Part shown: in pieces, positions 1 to 7,755 of the stretch
How positions within the stretch are numbered: the stretch's first letter is position 1
Layout: every line of letters begins with the position of its first letter
Source: Zoogloea sp044344315
GTDB taxonomy: Bacteria > Pseudomonadota > Gammaproteobacteria > Burkholderiales > Rhodocyclaceae
Reading direction: 5' to 3'
Assembly: GCF_044344315.1 (NCBI RefSeq)
Contig: NZ_JBIJDC010000041.1
Location: 1 to 34,786 of the forward strand
DNA: 34,786 nucleotides
Program-made: the position numbers and the translations under genes
The notes under the pieces: generated by a model
What the model saw: only the letters and a program-made list of their open reading frames with translations
Database searches by the model: none
Told to the model about the DNA's origin: nothing

Positions 1-369
1 GTACGCTTTCTTGCCTTCTTCTTTGTCGTACAACAAAGAAGAAGGTCGCCCGCCGGGGCGAGACCCGGCCAATGTGACGTAAGAGAACGGAAAGCCGTCC
101 CGCAAGGGCTCACCGGTTCAAGGTCGAAGGGAGTGAACTGACTACGTTCGCGAAAACTGCGGGAAGCGCTTCCCTCCGACAAGCAAGGCTCTCCAAGCCC
201 GGCGGGCCTGCCGGGGGTCGTATTTACATACCTAACGCGAACATAGCCAATGAACTCGACCCCACCGTTCTCTTGGTAACCGTATCTACAGAGTTGCTTG
301 CCGGCGCCGATAGCAAGGCATGCCTCTCCGGTTGCCGCATATGTCGTCAGCCCTTGCCCGCGTTGGAAC
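1..369. other. Non-coding lead-in with several hairpins
   Basis: I see no convincing gene before the kinase that follows. The stretch holds at least three perfect inverted repeats: a 13-bp stem with 6-base loop at 14-45, a 14-bp palindrome at 161-174, and a 6-bp GC stem at 198-215. None is followed by a run of T on either strand, so none looks like a standard intrinsic terminator. The reading frame open from a TTG at 298 is only an upstream extension of the kinase. The first hairpin resembles, from memory, short repeated hairpins found between genes in betaproteobacteria, but I cannot confirm a family. A structured RNA or untranslated leader is possible. Confidence 0.5.
14..45. repeat. Perfect 13-bp inverted repeat (hairpin)
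   Basis: CCTTCTTCTTTGT at 14-26 pairs exactly with ACAAAGAAGAAGG at 33-45 around the six-base loop CGTACA. The stem is pyrimidine on one arm and purine on the other. No T-run follows on either strand. It may be a dispersed intergenic repeat or the end of a gene unit lying left of the window. Confidence 0.7.
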
Positions 370-3300
370 ATGACCTCCTCGCCCCCTGCGTCCGGCCTGT
401 CTCCGCTCCCTTCTCCGCAAGGGGGAGGGGCTGAGGTGCGCCCCCGTTTCTGGCGTTTTGAGCGGCTTCTCATCGTGGCCGTTATCCTCACCAACCTGGC
501 TGCGATCCTGCTGGCTTGGGCCAGCCTTTCCGAAAGTCGTCAGCGGGCCGAGGAGCTGGCCACTCTGAGCACCCGCAACCTCGTCCAGGTGCTCGACCAC
601 AGCCTTGCCAGTGTCGGGCGCACCATTGACGTGACCCTGCGGGCGGTGGTTGATGAGCTGGAGCGGAGCGGGCGCGAAGGGCGCATCCGCGAGTCCGACG
701 AGGTCCTGGCCCTGCTGGCCCGTTACAAGGACTGGCTGCCCGAGACCGAGGCCCTGCGGGTCTATGATGCGGACGGCCGGCCACGGCGGGCGACTCAGAC
801 AGGCGCCAAGGCAGAGGGTGGTGAAGCCGGGCGGGACTATTTCAAACACCTCCGGGACGTGCCCCATCCGGGCATGGTGGTGTCACGCCCCTTTTTCGAC
901 CAGCGTACCGGCAAGTGGGTGGTGGCCTATGCACGCCGCCTGGATCTGCCGGACGGTCGTTTTGGTGGGGTGGTGGAGGCGACGATAGCCGTTGATTTCA
1001 TGACCGAGCTGCTGGCCCGACCCCATTTGGGACCGCGAGGCATGGCCATGCTGCGCTACGCGGATGCGGGCTTGATCAGTGTGCATCCGCCGCTGGCTGG
1101 GGCGCTCAACGAGATCGGCAACACCGAGATCTCCGACGAGCTGCGCAGCCTGTTGGCCACCGGTGTGACCTCGGGCAGCTATCACTCTCCACGCATGCGT
1201 GACGGGGTCGAGCGGATCAATTCGGTGCGCCGGGTGGAGGGGCTGCCTTTTCTGCTTGTGGTTGGGGTGGCCAGCGAAAACTACCTGGTGGCGTGGCGTC
1301 GCGATGTGGAATACACCGGGGCTCTGCTGGTCGTGGTCCTGCTGCTCAGCATCGGCGCGGCCCTGCTGATGCGCCGCTATCACCGCCGTCAGCATGCCCA
1401 TTCGGCGCGCCTCCGGGAGGCCCTGGCAGACCTGCGTGACCGCGACCAGGCTCTGGGCATCACCGAGAGGGTGGGGGGGCTGGGTGTCTTCTCCATTGAC
1501 CTGCGTACGGGCTTGTCCCACGGATCGGCACAGCTGATGGAGATCTTCGGCGTCCGCCCCGACGAAGATTTCTCCCTGGACGCGTGGCGTGACAGGCTGC
1601 ACCCGGACGACCGGGCCGAAACCCTGGCACGTTTTGACGCGGGCACGATGCAGGTGGGGCAGTCCTTCGATCATGTTTACCGCTTCATCCGCCTGGATGG
1701 GGAGGTGCGTTGGATCCATGGCCTGGCGGGGGCCGAGCGGGATGCGTCCGGCGTGCCCGTACGCATCCACGGTGCAGTGCAGGACGTGACCGACCGGCGG
1801 CGCGCCGAAGCCTCGCTGAAGGAAGCCCTCGACGAGTACGAGCGGCTGGTGGCGAGCATTCCGGTGGGGATCTTCAAGCTGCACTGGCGGCCTCCGGAGG
1901 TCAGCCGCTTTGCCTACATCAGTCCGCGCTTCTGTGAGCAGTGGGGGCTGGCGGCAGAGGCGGTGCTGGCTGATGCCTGGGTGCCCTACCTCCAGATCCA
2001 CGAGGATGACCTGACCTCGTTCCAGGCCACTCAGCGCCGGGCCATGTCCAGCCTGACGCCTTTTGAATGGGAGGGGCGGATCCGCGTTGCTGAGCGGGTA
2101 CGCTGGATTTCCGTGATGGCCCGACCGAGCCCGCAGGCGGACGGCTCGGTGATGTGGGAGGGGGTACAGTCGGATGTGACCGATCGAAAGATCACCGAGA
2201 TCGCCTTGCGCGAGAGCGAAGAGCATCACCGGCTGCTGCTCCAGCATTCCCCGGTGGGCATCCTCAAGTACGACACCCAGCTCAAGGTGAGTTACTGCAA
2301 CCAGCAGTTCGCTCAGATCATGACTGCGCCGCTGGAGTACATGCTCCGGCTTGACTGCAATACGCTGAAAGACTCCAGGGTGGTGCCCGCGCTGAGGGAT
2401 GCCATCGATGGGCACGTCGGCCGCTATGAAGGGCCTTACCACACCACCTACGACGGCCATGATCTCAATATTGCCATGAACTGCGCGCCCCTGCGTGACG
2501 AGGCCGGGCAGATCATCGGTGGCATCGCCATTCTCGAGGACATCACTGACCGCGTGCTGAAGGACCGGGAGCTGGCCCGCTACCGGGACAGCCTGGAGGA
2601 TCTGGTGGCCGAGCGTACCGCCGACCTGGTGGCGGCCCGTGCCGAGGCCGAGCGTCTGGCCCGGGTCAAGAGCGAGTTCCTGGCCAACATGAGTCACGAG
2701 ATCCGCACGCCTCTCAACGGTGTGCTGGGTCTGGCCCATATCGGCTTCCGCGAGAGCCGCGGTCGCGACAAGGCGCGGGACACCTTTGCCCGCATCCTGT
2801 CCTCGGGCCAGCTCTTGCTGGGCATCATCAATGACATCCTCGACTTCTCGAAGATCGAGGCGGGCAAGCTGCGCATCGAGGCCATTCCGGTGGATCTGGC
2901 CAAAGTCATCGGCGACACCCTGGGCCTGATGGAGGACCGCGCCCAGGCCAAGGGCCTGACGCTGCGTTTCCAGCGGCTTTCACCCTTGCCCGAGTCCTGC
3001 ATCACCGATCCCCTGCGGGTCGGGCAGGTGCTGCTCAACCTGCTCTCCAATGCCATCAAGTTTACCGAGCAGGGCAGCGTGACCCTGGCGGTCGGGCAGG
3101 AGGGTGACAGCCTGCTTTTCGAGGTCACCGACACGGGTATCGGCATGAGCGACGAGGAGGTGGCCAAGGTGTTTGCCCCCTTCGAGCAGGCCGATAACTC
3201 GACCACCCGCAAGTTTGGCGGCACCGGGCTGGGGCTCACCATCACCCATCGCATCGTCGAGCTGATGGGCGGCACCCTGCGGGCGAGCAGCCGCGCCGGC

Positions 3301-3795
3301 GAGGGCAGCAGCTTCCAGGTACGCCTGCCCTGCGTGCCCGTGGAGGCTGTGGCCGCCCGCCGCAGCCTGACCGGGCCGGAAACGCCGGAACGTGTCGAGG
3401 GCGCCCGGCTGGCCGGCTTGCGTGTGCTGGTGGCAGAGGACAACGAGGTGAACCAGATGGTGCTGGAGGAACTGCTCATCGGCGAAGGTGCCGAGGTCGT
3501 CCTGACCGGCAACGGCCAGGAGGCGGTGGACTGCCTGCGCGTGCAGGGGCCGCCGGCCTTTGACGTGGTGCTGATGGATGTACAGATGCCGGTGATGGAT
3601 GGCTACGCGGCGACCCGCGCCATCCATGCCCTGGCCCCCGACCTGCCGGTGATCGGCCAGACGGCCCACGCCTTTGACGAGGAGCGGGCCCATTGCGTGG
3701 CGGCCGGCATGGTCGGCCACCTGGCCAAGCCCATCGACCCGGAGGAGATGGTGCGGGTCATCCTGCACCACACCACCGGCCGGGTACCGGGCTAG
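370..3795 (+). CDS. Membrane-bound hybrid sensor histidine kinase (PDC/Cache sensor, three PAS, kinase, receiver)
   Basis: Autophosphorylating sensor with an attached receiver domain. From the ATG at 370 (1141 residues) I read: a membrane segment at about 32-52; a periplasmic PDC/Cache-like region to about 310; a second membrane segment at about 315-337; three PAS domains at about 368-475, 489-605 and 616-730; a short coiled coil; HisKA with the phospho-accepting His776 in SHEIRTP; HATPase_c with the N-box NLLSNAIKF and G-boxes DTGIGM and GGTGLGL; and a receiver from about 1017 with Asp1070 in LMDVQMPVMDG. The start is uncertain. The frame is open from a TTG at 298, and a GTG at 436, six bases after a purine-rich GGGGGAGGGG, would put the membrane helix near the N terminus as usual. 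No output or Hpt domain is attached, so a separate phosphotransfer partner is expected. Signal unknown. The stop codon overlaps the convergent oxidoreductase gene. Confidence 0.9.
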   Translation: MTSSPPASGLSPLPSPQGGGAEVRPRFWRFERLLIVAVILTNLAAILLAWASLSESRQRAEELATLSTRNLVQVLDHSLASVGRTIDVTLRAVVDELERSGREGRIRESDEVLALLARYKDWLPETEALRVYDADGRPRRATQTGAKAEGGEAGRDYFKHLRDVPHPGMVVSRPFFDQRTGKWVVAYARRLDLPDGRFGGVVEATIAVDFMTELLARPHLGPRGMAMLRYADAGLISVHPPLAGALNEIGNTEISDELRSLLATGVTSGSYHSPRMRDGVERINSVRRVEGLPFLLVVGVASENYLVAWRRDVEYTGALLVVVLLLSIGAALLMRRYHRRQHAHSARLREALADLRDRDQALGITERVGGLGVFSIDLRTGLSHGSAQLMEIFGVRPDEDFSLDAWRDRLHPDDRAETLARFDAGTMQVGQSFDHVYRFIRLDGEVRWIHGLAGAERDASGVPVRIHGAVQDVTDRRRAEASLKEALDEYERLVASIPVGIFKLHWRPPEVSRFAYISPRFCEQWGLAAEAVLADAWVPYLQIHEDDLTSFQATQRRAMSSLTPFEWEGRIRVAERVRWISVMARPSPQADGSVMWEGVQSDVTDRKITEIALRESEEHHRLLLQHSPVGILKYDTQLKVSYCNQQFAQIMTAPLEYMLRLDCNTLKDSRVVPALRDAIDGHVGRYEGPYHTTYDGHDLNIAMNCAPLRDEAGQIIGGIAILEDITDRVLKDRELARYRDSLEDLVAERTADLVAARAEAERLARVKSEFLANMSHEIRTPLNGVLGLAHIGFRESRGRDKARDTFARILSSGQLLLGIINDILDFSKIEAGKLRIEAIPVDLAKVIGDTLGLMEDRAQAKGLTLRFQRLSPLPESCITDPLRVGQVLLNLLSNAIKFTEQGSVTLAVGQEGDSLLFEVTDTGIGMSDEEVAKVFAPFEQADNSTTRKFGGTGLGLTITHRIVELMGGTLRASSRAGEGSSFQVRLPCVPVEAVAARRSLTGPETPERVEGARLAGLRVLVAEDNEVNQMVLEELLIGEGAEVVLTGNGQEAVDCLRVQGPPAFDVVLMDVQMPVMDGYAATRAIHALAPDLPVIGQTAHAFDEERAHCVAAGMVGHLAKPIDPEEMVRVILHHTTGRVPG

Positions 3796-4928
3796 CGCTG
3801 CCCGATCTGCGCGCCGCTGAACAGGTCGGCCTGCCCCCGCGGCTGGCAACGCCAGAACTGCGGTGCGGCGTCCACCCGGGCGCCCAGCCTGGCGGCCGCA
3901 TGCCAGGGCCAGCGCGGCTCGTAGAGCATGGCCCGGGCCACGCCCACCAGGTCGGCCTGGCCGGTGGCGACGATGGCCTCGGCCTGCTCCGCTTCGGTGA
4001 TCAGGCCCACGGCGATGGTCGGTAGCCCGGTCTCTGCGCGGATGCGCTCGGCAAAGGGCAGCTGGTAGCCGGGGCCGAGGGCGATCTTCTGCAGGGGCGA
4101 GAGGCCCCCCGTGGACACGTGGATGAAGTCGCAGCCCCGCGCCTTGAGCGCCTCGGCCAGTACCACGCTCTGCTCCAGATCCCAGCCGCCCTCCACCCAG
4201 TCGGTGGCCGAGATGCGCATGCCCACCGGCTTGCCGGCGGGGAAGGCGGCGCGTACCGCGTCGAAGACTTCCAGCGGAAAGCGCAGGCGATTCTCCAGGC
4301 TGCCGCCGTAGGCATCGTCGCGCTGATTGGCCAGGGGCGACAGGAACTCATGCAGCAGATAGCCATGGGCGCCGTGCACCTCGACGGCGTCCAGGCCGAT
4401 GTGCGCGGCGCGGCGGGCGGCGGCCACGAAGGCCTCGCGGATACGCCGCAGCCCCGCCGCATCCAAGGCCAGGGGCGCGCGTTCGCCGGAGGCGTAGGCC
4501 AGGCCCGATGGGGCGGCCGTCTCCCAGCCCCCGTCGGCCAGGGGGATCAGCTGGCCGCCCTCCCAGGGCACATGGCTGGAGGCCTTGCGCCCGGCATGGG
4601 CCAGCTGCACCGCTACCGGCATGGCCGAATAGCGGCGAATGGATTCCAGCACCCCGGCGAGGGCGGCGGCGTTGTCGTCCGACCACAGGCCCAGGTCGGC
4701 CGGCGAGATGCGCCCGATGGCTTCGACGGCGGTGGCCTCGATGATCAGCAGGCCGGCACCGGACAGGGCCAGGTTGCCCAGGTGGATGCGGTGCCAGTCG
4801 GTGGCATTGCCCCTGTCAGCCGAGTACTGGCACATGGGGGGAATGACGATGCGGTTGGCGAGGTGCAGATCGCCGAGGGTGTAGGGCGAGAACAGCACGG
4901 GTTCGGATGCAGCTTTGGGGGCAGACAT
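3792..4928 (-). CDS. NADH:flavin oxidoreductase, Old Yellow Enzyme family (YqjM/XenA class)
   Basis: FMN-dependent ene-reductase, a cytosolic TIM barrel of 378 residues that reduces activated C=C bonds or nitro compounds with NAD(P)H. The class is shown by PPMCQYSA near the N terminus: Cys33 and Tyr35 match the redox-tuning Cys and active-site Tyr of the YqjM/XenA ('thermophilic-like') group. His185 and His188 in EVHGAHGYLLHEFLSP match the substrate-binding His pair, and Arg238 in MRIS a flavin contact. The family is usually about 340-370 residues, so it is complete. The ATG at 4928 has GGAG upstream. It lies 47 bases downstream of the cytochrome-b/flavoprotein gene on the same strand and could be the last gene of that transcript. 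The natural substrate cannot be read from sequence; a role in electrophile or xenobiotic stress is inference. Confidence 0.93.
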   Translation of the reverse strand: MSAPKAASEPVLFSPYTLGDLHLANRIVIPPMCQYSADRGNATDWHRIHLGNLALSGAGLLIIEATAVEAIGRISPADLGLWSDDNAAALAGVLESIRRYSAMPVAVQLAHAGRKASSHVPWEGGQLIPLADGGWETAAPSGLAYASGERAPLALDAAGLRRIREAFVAAARRAAHIGLDAVEVHGAHGYLLHEFLSPLANQRDDAYGGSLENRLRFPLEVFDAVRAAFPAGKPVGMRISATDWVEGGWDLEQSVVLAEALKARGCDFIHVSTGGLSPLQKIALGPGYQLPFAERIRAETGLPTIAVGLITEAEQAEAIVATGQADLVGVARAMLYEPRWPWHAAARLGARVDAAPQFWRCQPRGQADLFSGAQIGQR

Positions 4929-4975
4929 GGGCGGGGCTCCGGCGGAGGGCTGAAGCCCCGGATGATAGCGGCGCC

Positions 4976-6280
4976 TTAGCGCATCTCGAAGGCTTCCTGG
5001 TGAAAGCGCGGCCGCCGGCCCAGGCTGGCCAGCTCGCCGCGCAGGGAATCGGCCAGCCCGCCGGGGCCACAGAACCAGATCTCCGCCTGGCGTGTGTCAC
5101 CCAGCGCTGCGGCGCCGAGGCGTTCGCCCTGCTGGGCGCCATGGATGTGCAGGCTTACCCCGGGCAGGCCGGCGCACAGGTTCTCGAGGCGGGCGACGAA
5201 GGGGTCAGCGGCCCGGTCGCGGGTGCAGTAGTGCAGCGCTGCCGGCGGGACGTCGGCGGCGGGCCGGCCCTGCAGGGCCTCCAGCCAGGCCAGGAAGGGG
5301 GTGATGCCGATGCCCCCGGCAATCCAGATCTGGCGGGCATCGGGGCGGCAGCGGGCCAGATCGAAGCGGCCGTAGGGGCCTTCGACCTGGACTTTCTGCC
5401 CGGGCTTCAGCCGTCCTGCGAGCTTGCGGGTGTAGTCGCCCAGGGCCTTGATCTGGAAGTCCACGGTGTGGTCGCCCCGGTCGGCGCTGGCCAGGGTGAA
5501 GGGGTGGGCGCCTTCCCGCGGGTCGAAGGTGACGAAGGCGAACTGCCCAGGGCGATGGCCCGGCCAGGTGTTCAGACGGCAGCGCACCCCGGTGACGTCT
5601 GGCGTGGTGCTGTCCACGGCAAGGATCTCGCCGGTGGTCCGGCGCGCCCGGCCGATGCCGCCGAGCAGGGCGCGCAGGGCGCCATAAGCCCCGACCACCA
5701 GCAGCACGGCGAGCAGCGCGCCGACAGGCTGGGTCCAGTAGTCCCGCGGGGCCAGCATGGCGGCGTGGAAGCCCAGGGCCAGGTAGAGCAGGGGCATGGC
5801 CTTGTGCAGGAGCTGCCAGGCCCGGTAGGGAAAGCGCTTCCACAGGGAGATCACCAGCATGGCCAGGGCGAAGTAGATGGCCCATTCGCCCAGGTCCTTG
5901 GCCAGGTCGCGGAGGACCTCGGCCAGCCCGGTGAACTTCTCCTTGGGGACCCGGCCTTCCCGGCCGATGGTGGACTTCAGGATGTCGCCGGACATCTCGA
6001 TCAGCCAGTGGGTGGCGGCGAAGCCGATGGCCAGGATGCCGGCCCACTTGTGGCTGCGGTAGATGCGGTCCATGCCGTCGAGGGGCTTCTCCAGCCAGAC
6101 CGGGCGGGTGGCCAGCAGCATGCCCAGGGACATCAGGGCGATGGACATCAGGCCGCTCAGGTAGAGCCCCTCCTGGCGGGCCAGCCACAAGGGATGGGCG
6201 TCGGGCAACGGCTGGGTGAGGACATCAGCCCCCCAGGCTAGGCCGACGAGAAGAAGCAGGGTGGAAAGCAGGGGTTTCAT
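4976..6280 (-). CDS. Ferric-reductase-like cytochrome b fused to ferredoxin-NADP reductase-type flavoprotein
   Basis: Predicted membrane electron-transfer protein of 434 residues. It starts with a signal-like hydrophobic helix, followed by further helices carrying His77, His91, His159 and His172, candidate ligands of two b hemes as in ferric-reductase/NOX domains (PF01794). The C-terminal half, from about 215, is an FAD/NAD(P)H reductase: HPFTLAS at 259-265 for FAD, GGIGITPF at 322-329 for the nicotinamide nucleotide, and CGP at 404-406 near the end. It would pass electrons from cytosolic NAD(P)H across the membrane to the periplasmic cytochromes encoded just upstream. The frame is open further upstream, but that extension runs into the preceding gene, so the ATG at 6280 is chosen. 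This is the cytochrome-b member of the SHP/DHC cluster known from Rhodobacter and Shewanella. Confidence 0.88.
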   Translation of the reverse strand: MKPLLSTLLLLVGLAWGADVLTQPLPDAHPLWLARQEGLYLSGLMSIALMSLGMLLATRPVWLEKPLDGMDRIYRSHKWAGILAIGFAATHWLIEMSGDILKSTIGREGRVPKEKFTGLAEVLRDLAKDLGEWAIYFALAMLVISLWKRFPYRAWQLLHKAMPLLYLALGFHAAMLAPRDYWTQPVGALLAVLLVVGAYGALRALLGGIGRARRTTGEILAVDSTTPDVTGVRCRLNTWPGHRPGQFAFVTFDPREGAHPFTLASADRGDHTVDFQIKALGDYTRKLAGRLKPGQKVQVEGPYGRFDLARCRPDARQIWIAGGIGITPFLAWLEALQGRPAADVPPAALHYCTRDRAADPFVARLENLCAGLPGVSLHIHGAQQGERLGAAALGDTRQAEIWFCGPGGLADSLRGELASLGRRPRFHQEAFEMR

Positions 6281-6305
6281 GATCGCAATCGGGGTGGGTG
6301 GGGGC

Positions 6306-6797
6306 TCAATCGTCGTACTGTCCGCGCTCGGCGTCGGCGTGGCAGGCCACGCAGTTGGCGCGGGTGCGCACATTCTTGTGGCGCCACTCCCGGTCCGAGA
6401 CTTCCCGGTGCTCGCGCACCCACTTGGGCAGCTCGGTGATGCGCAGGGGCGTGTCGCTGGCGGCCAGGCCGCGCAGCAGCTTGCGGGTGTAGGGCTGGCC
6501 GGCCTTGTCCGCCGAGTTGGCAACAAGGTAGTCGGTGATGCGGGCGGCCACCTCAGGGGCCACGCTGGCGTCATCGCCGAAATGGTTCTTCAGATCGCCC
6601 ATCATGCGTTGCCAGGAACGGGCCGGCAGCATGGCGGGGGCGAAGGCCAGGTGGCAGGCGCCGCATTCCTCCTTCACCACCGGGTCGGAAACCGGCGGAA
6701 AATAGTGGCCACCGCCAGCCTGGGCCCGGCCCAGGACGAGGGCCGAGACGGCGACGATGACGAGGCACAGGGCCAGGGGGCGAACAGGCGTTTTCAT
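6306..6797 (-). CDS. Diheme cytochrome c (DHC family)
   Basis: Periplasmic electron carrier of 163 residues. A Sec-type signal peptide (hydrophobic core about 8-22, cleavage near AQA at 25-27) precedes two heme-binding motifs, CGACH at 45-49 and CVACH at 149-153. These lie near the two ends of the mature chain, as in the diheme cytochrome c (DHC, PF09626) family. The known DHC of Rhodobacter sphaeroides donates electrons to SHP, and the SHP homologue lies 30 bases upstream here. The ATG at 6797 follows AAAGGA. The downstream gene begins 25 bases after its stop, consistent with one transcript. Likely job: relay from the membrane cytochrome b to SHP. Confidence 0.92.
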   Translation of the reverse strand: MKTPVRPLALCLVIVAVSALVLGRAQAGGGHYFPPVSDPVVKEECGACHLAFAPAMLPARSWQRMMGDLKNHFGDDASVAPEVAARITDYLVANSADKAGQPYTRKLLRGLAASDTPLRITELPKWVREHREVSDREWRHKNVRTRANCVACHADAERGQYDD

Positions 6798-6827
6798 GGG
6801 GATTCCTTTCTGAGCGGAGGGCAGGGC

Positions 6828-7253
6828 TTACTGGCTGAACATGAAGCTGAGCCAGTCGCCCTTTTCCCGGGGGGTACATTCCCGGCCGAGCACGTCCCGG
6901 CAGTTGCGGGTGAACCACTTGTCCACCTTGGCGGCGTCGCTGTAGCGGGATGGGCTGAGGGACAGGGCCATGGGTTCCACGGCCTTGCCGGCCGGGGTAC
7001 GGCCACTGCTGCGCGGGGTGGCCCCGTGGCAGGCGGTGCACGCCGGGGTGTCGGCCTTGCCGCCGGCGAAGGCCTGGGTGTGCAGGGTCTGGCCGCGGGC
7101 AGCGGAGAAGCCGGTGAAGGCCGGGTCGGCGGCCCGGGCGGCGCTGTCCAGGCTGCGCAGGATGTCGTCCCGCGGGGCGGCGCTGGCGCTGCCGCACAGG
7201 AGCACGGAAAGGGTCAGCAAGCTGGTCAGGGCGGTGGCGGAGGCGGTTTTCAT
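6828..7253 (-). CDS. Sphaeroides-heme-protein-like monoheme cytochrome c (DUF1924/SHP)
   Basis: Small exported c-type cytochrome of 141 residues, about 115 after signal-peptide removal near ASAA at 24-27. It has one heme motif, CTACH at 72-76. The C-terminal block KWFTRNCRDVLGREC is the family hallmark. In R. sphaeroides SHP an Asn is the labile sixth heme ligand, allowing oxygen binding. Asn117 here, next to Cys118 with a second Cys at 126, is the probable equivalent, and the two cysteines could form a disulfide. The frame is open upstream to 7331, but the ATG at 7253 starts a clean signal peptide and is preferred. It is the first gene of the leftward set SHP-DHC-cytochrome b. Physiological substrate unknown: oxygen or a nitrogen oxide species is inferred from the family. 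Confidence 0.85.
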   Translation of the reverse strand: MKTASATALTSLLTLSVLLCGSASAAPRDDILRSLDSAARAADPAFTGFSAARGQTLHTQAFAGGKADTPACTACHGATPRSSGRTPAGKAVEPMALSLSPSRYSDAAKVDKWFTRNCRDVLGRECTPREKGDWLSFMFSQ

Positions 7254-7276
7254 GGGTGAGGCCCTCGTGGGATCGG

Positions 7277-7296
7277 TATGGGCCCTACTATGGGCC
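7277..7296. repeat. Direct repeat TATGGGCC x2 in divergent promoter region
   Basis: TATGGGCC occurs at 7277-7284 and again at 7289-7296, a 12-bp period, 24 to 43 bases upstream of the SHP start codon. That places it where the SHP promoter would be expected. It may be a regulator site or chance. Confidence 0.4.
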
Positions 7297-7314
7297 GCCC
7301 ATGCTGAACCCCGC

Positions 7315-7341
7315 CTTAAGCCGCCGTTCATCCGGCGTTCA
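7315..7341. promoter_or_regulatory. Candidate operator: three pentamers phased by 11 bp
   Basis: CTTAA (7315-7319), GTTCA (7326-7330) and GTTCA (7337-7341) are spaced exactly 11 bp apart. OmpR-class regulators bind tandem half-sites one helical turn apart, and the PmrA/QseB group favours CTTAA-like halves spaced this way. The site lies 62-88 bases upstream of the SHP gene on one side and 53-79 bases upstream of the PepSY gene on the other. It is therefore well placed for the regulator encoded two genes away to control both directions. No strong sigma-70 hexamers were recognised, which fits activator-dependent promoters. Confidence 0.5.
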
Positions 7342-7393
7342 CCTTGCCGGGGCTACAAGGAGGCGTGTTGAACCCCACTGGAAGGAAGCCGCC

Positions 7394-7750
7394 ATGACTG
7401 GCAGACATTCATCACAACGCGGCGCTGGCCGCCGGGCCTTGGCCCTTGGCGCGCTGCTGCTGGCCCTCGGCGCGGGCGCCAGCCTGGCCGGGGACGATCA
7501 CGATCACGAGCGCGCCCGTCGCGCCCTGGAGGCCGGAGAGGTTCTGCCCCTGCGCACGATCCTTGAGCGCATCGAGCGCGACCATCCAGGCCAGGCGGTG
7601 GACGTGGAACTGGAGCGCGACGCCCTGCGCGGGCGCTGGATCTACGAGATCAAGCTGCTGCAGAGCGGCGGGGCCCTGATCAAGCTCAAGGTCGACGCCC
7701 GGGACGCCACCGTGCTGGGGCGCAAGGGCGCCAGCCGTTCGGGAGACTAG
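7394..7750 (+). CDS. Exported PepSY-domain protein
   Basis: Small periplasmic protein of 118 residues. A twin-arginine-like and hydrophobic N terminus (RRALALGALLLALGAGASLA, about 14-33) is followed by a His/Asp/Glu-rich DDHDHE segment and a single PepSY-type fold: residues about 38-110 contain GEVLPLRTILERIERDHPG and WIYEIKLLQ. Proteins of this kind often sit beside PhoP/QseB-type two-component genes and may act as accessory sensors or inhibitors. The DHDH cluster could bind metal (inference). The ATG at 7394 has GGAAGGAAG just upstream; an open upstream extension to 7256 lacks such support. The response regulator starts 5 bases after its stop, so it heads a three-gene operon. Confidence 0.85.
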   Translation: MTGRHSSQRGAGRRALALGALLLALGAGASLAGDDHDHERARRALEAGEVLPLRTILERIERDHPGQAVDVELERDALRGRWIYEIKLLQSGGALIKLKVDARDATVLGRKGASRSGD

Positions 7751-7755
7751 GCACG

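Noticed and set aside
14..45. First hairpin as an intrinsic terminator
   Set aside because: No T-run follows the stem on either strand.
883..2739. Long minus-strand open frame (618 codons) inside the hybrid kinase gene
   Set aside because: It is antisense to a gene with full kinase motifs; long antisense frames are expected in GC-rich DNA, and its translation shows no recognisable domain.
4907..6241. Long plus-strand frame (444 codons) over the cytochrome-b/flavoprotein gene
   Set aside because: Glycine/glutamine/alanine-rich translation without motifs; the opposite strand encodes clear FAD/NAD motifs.
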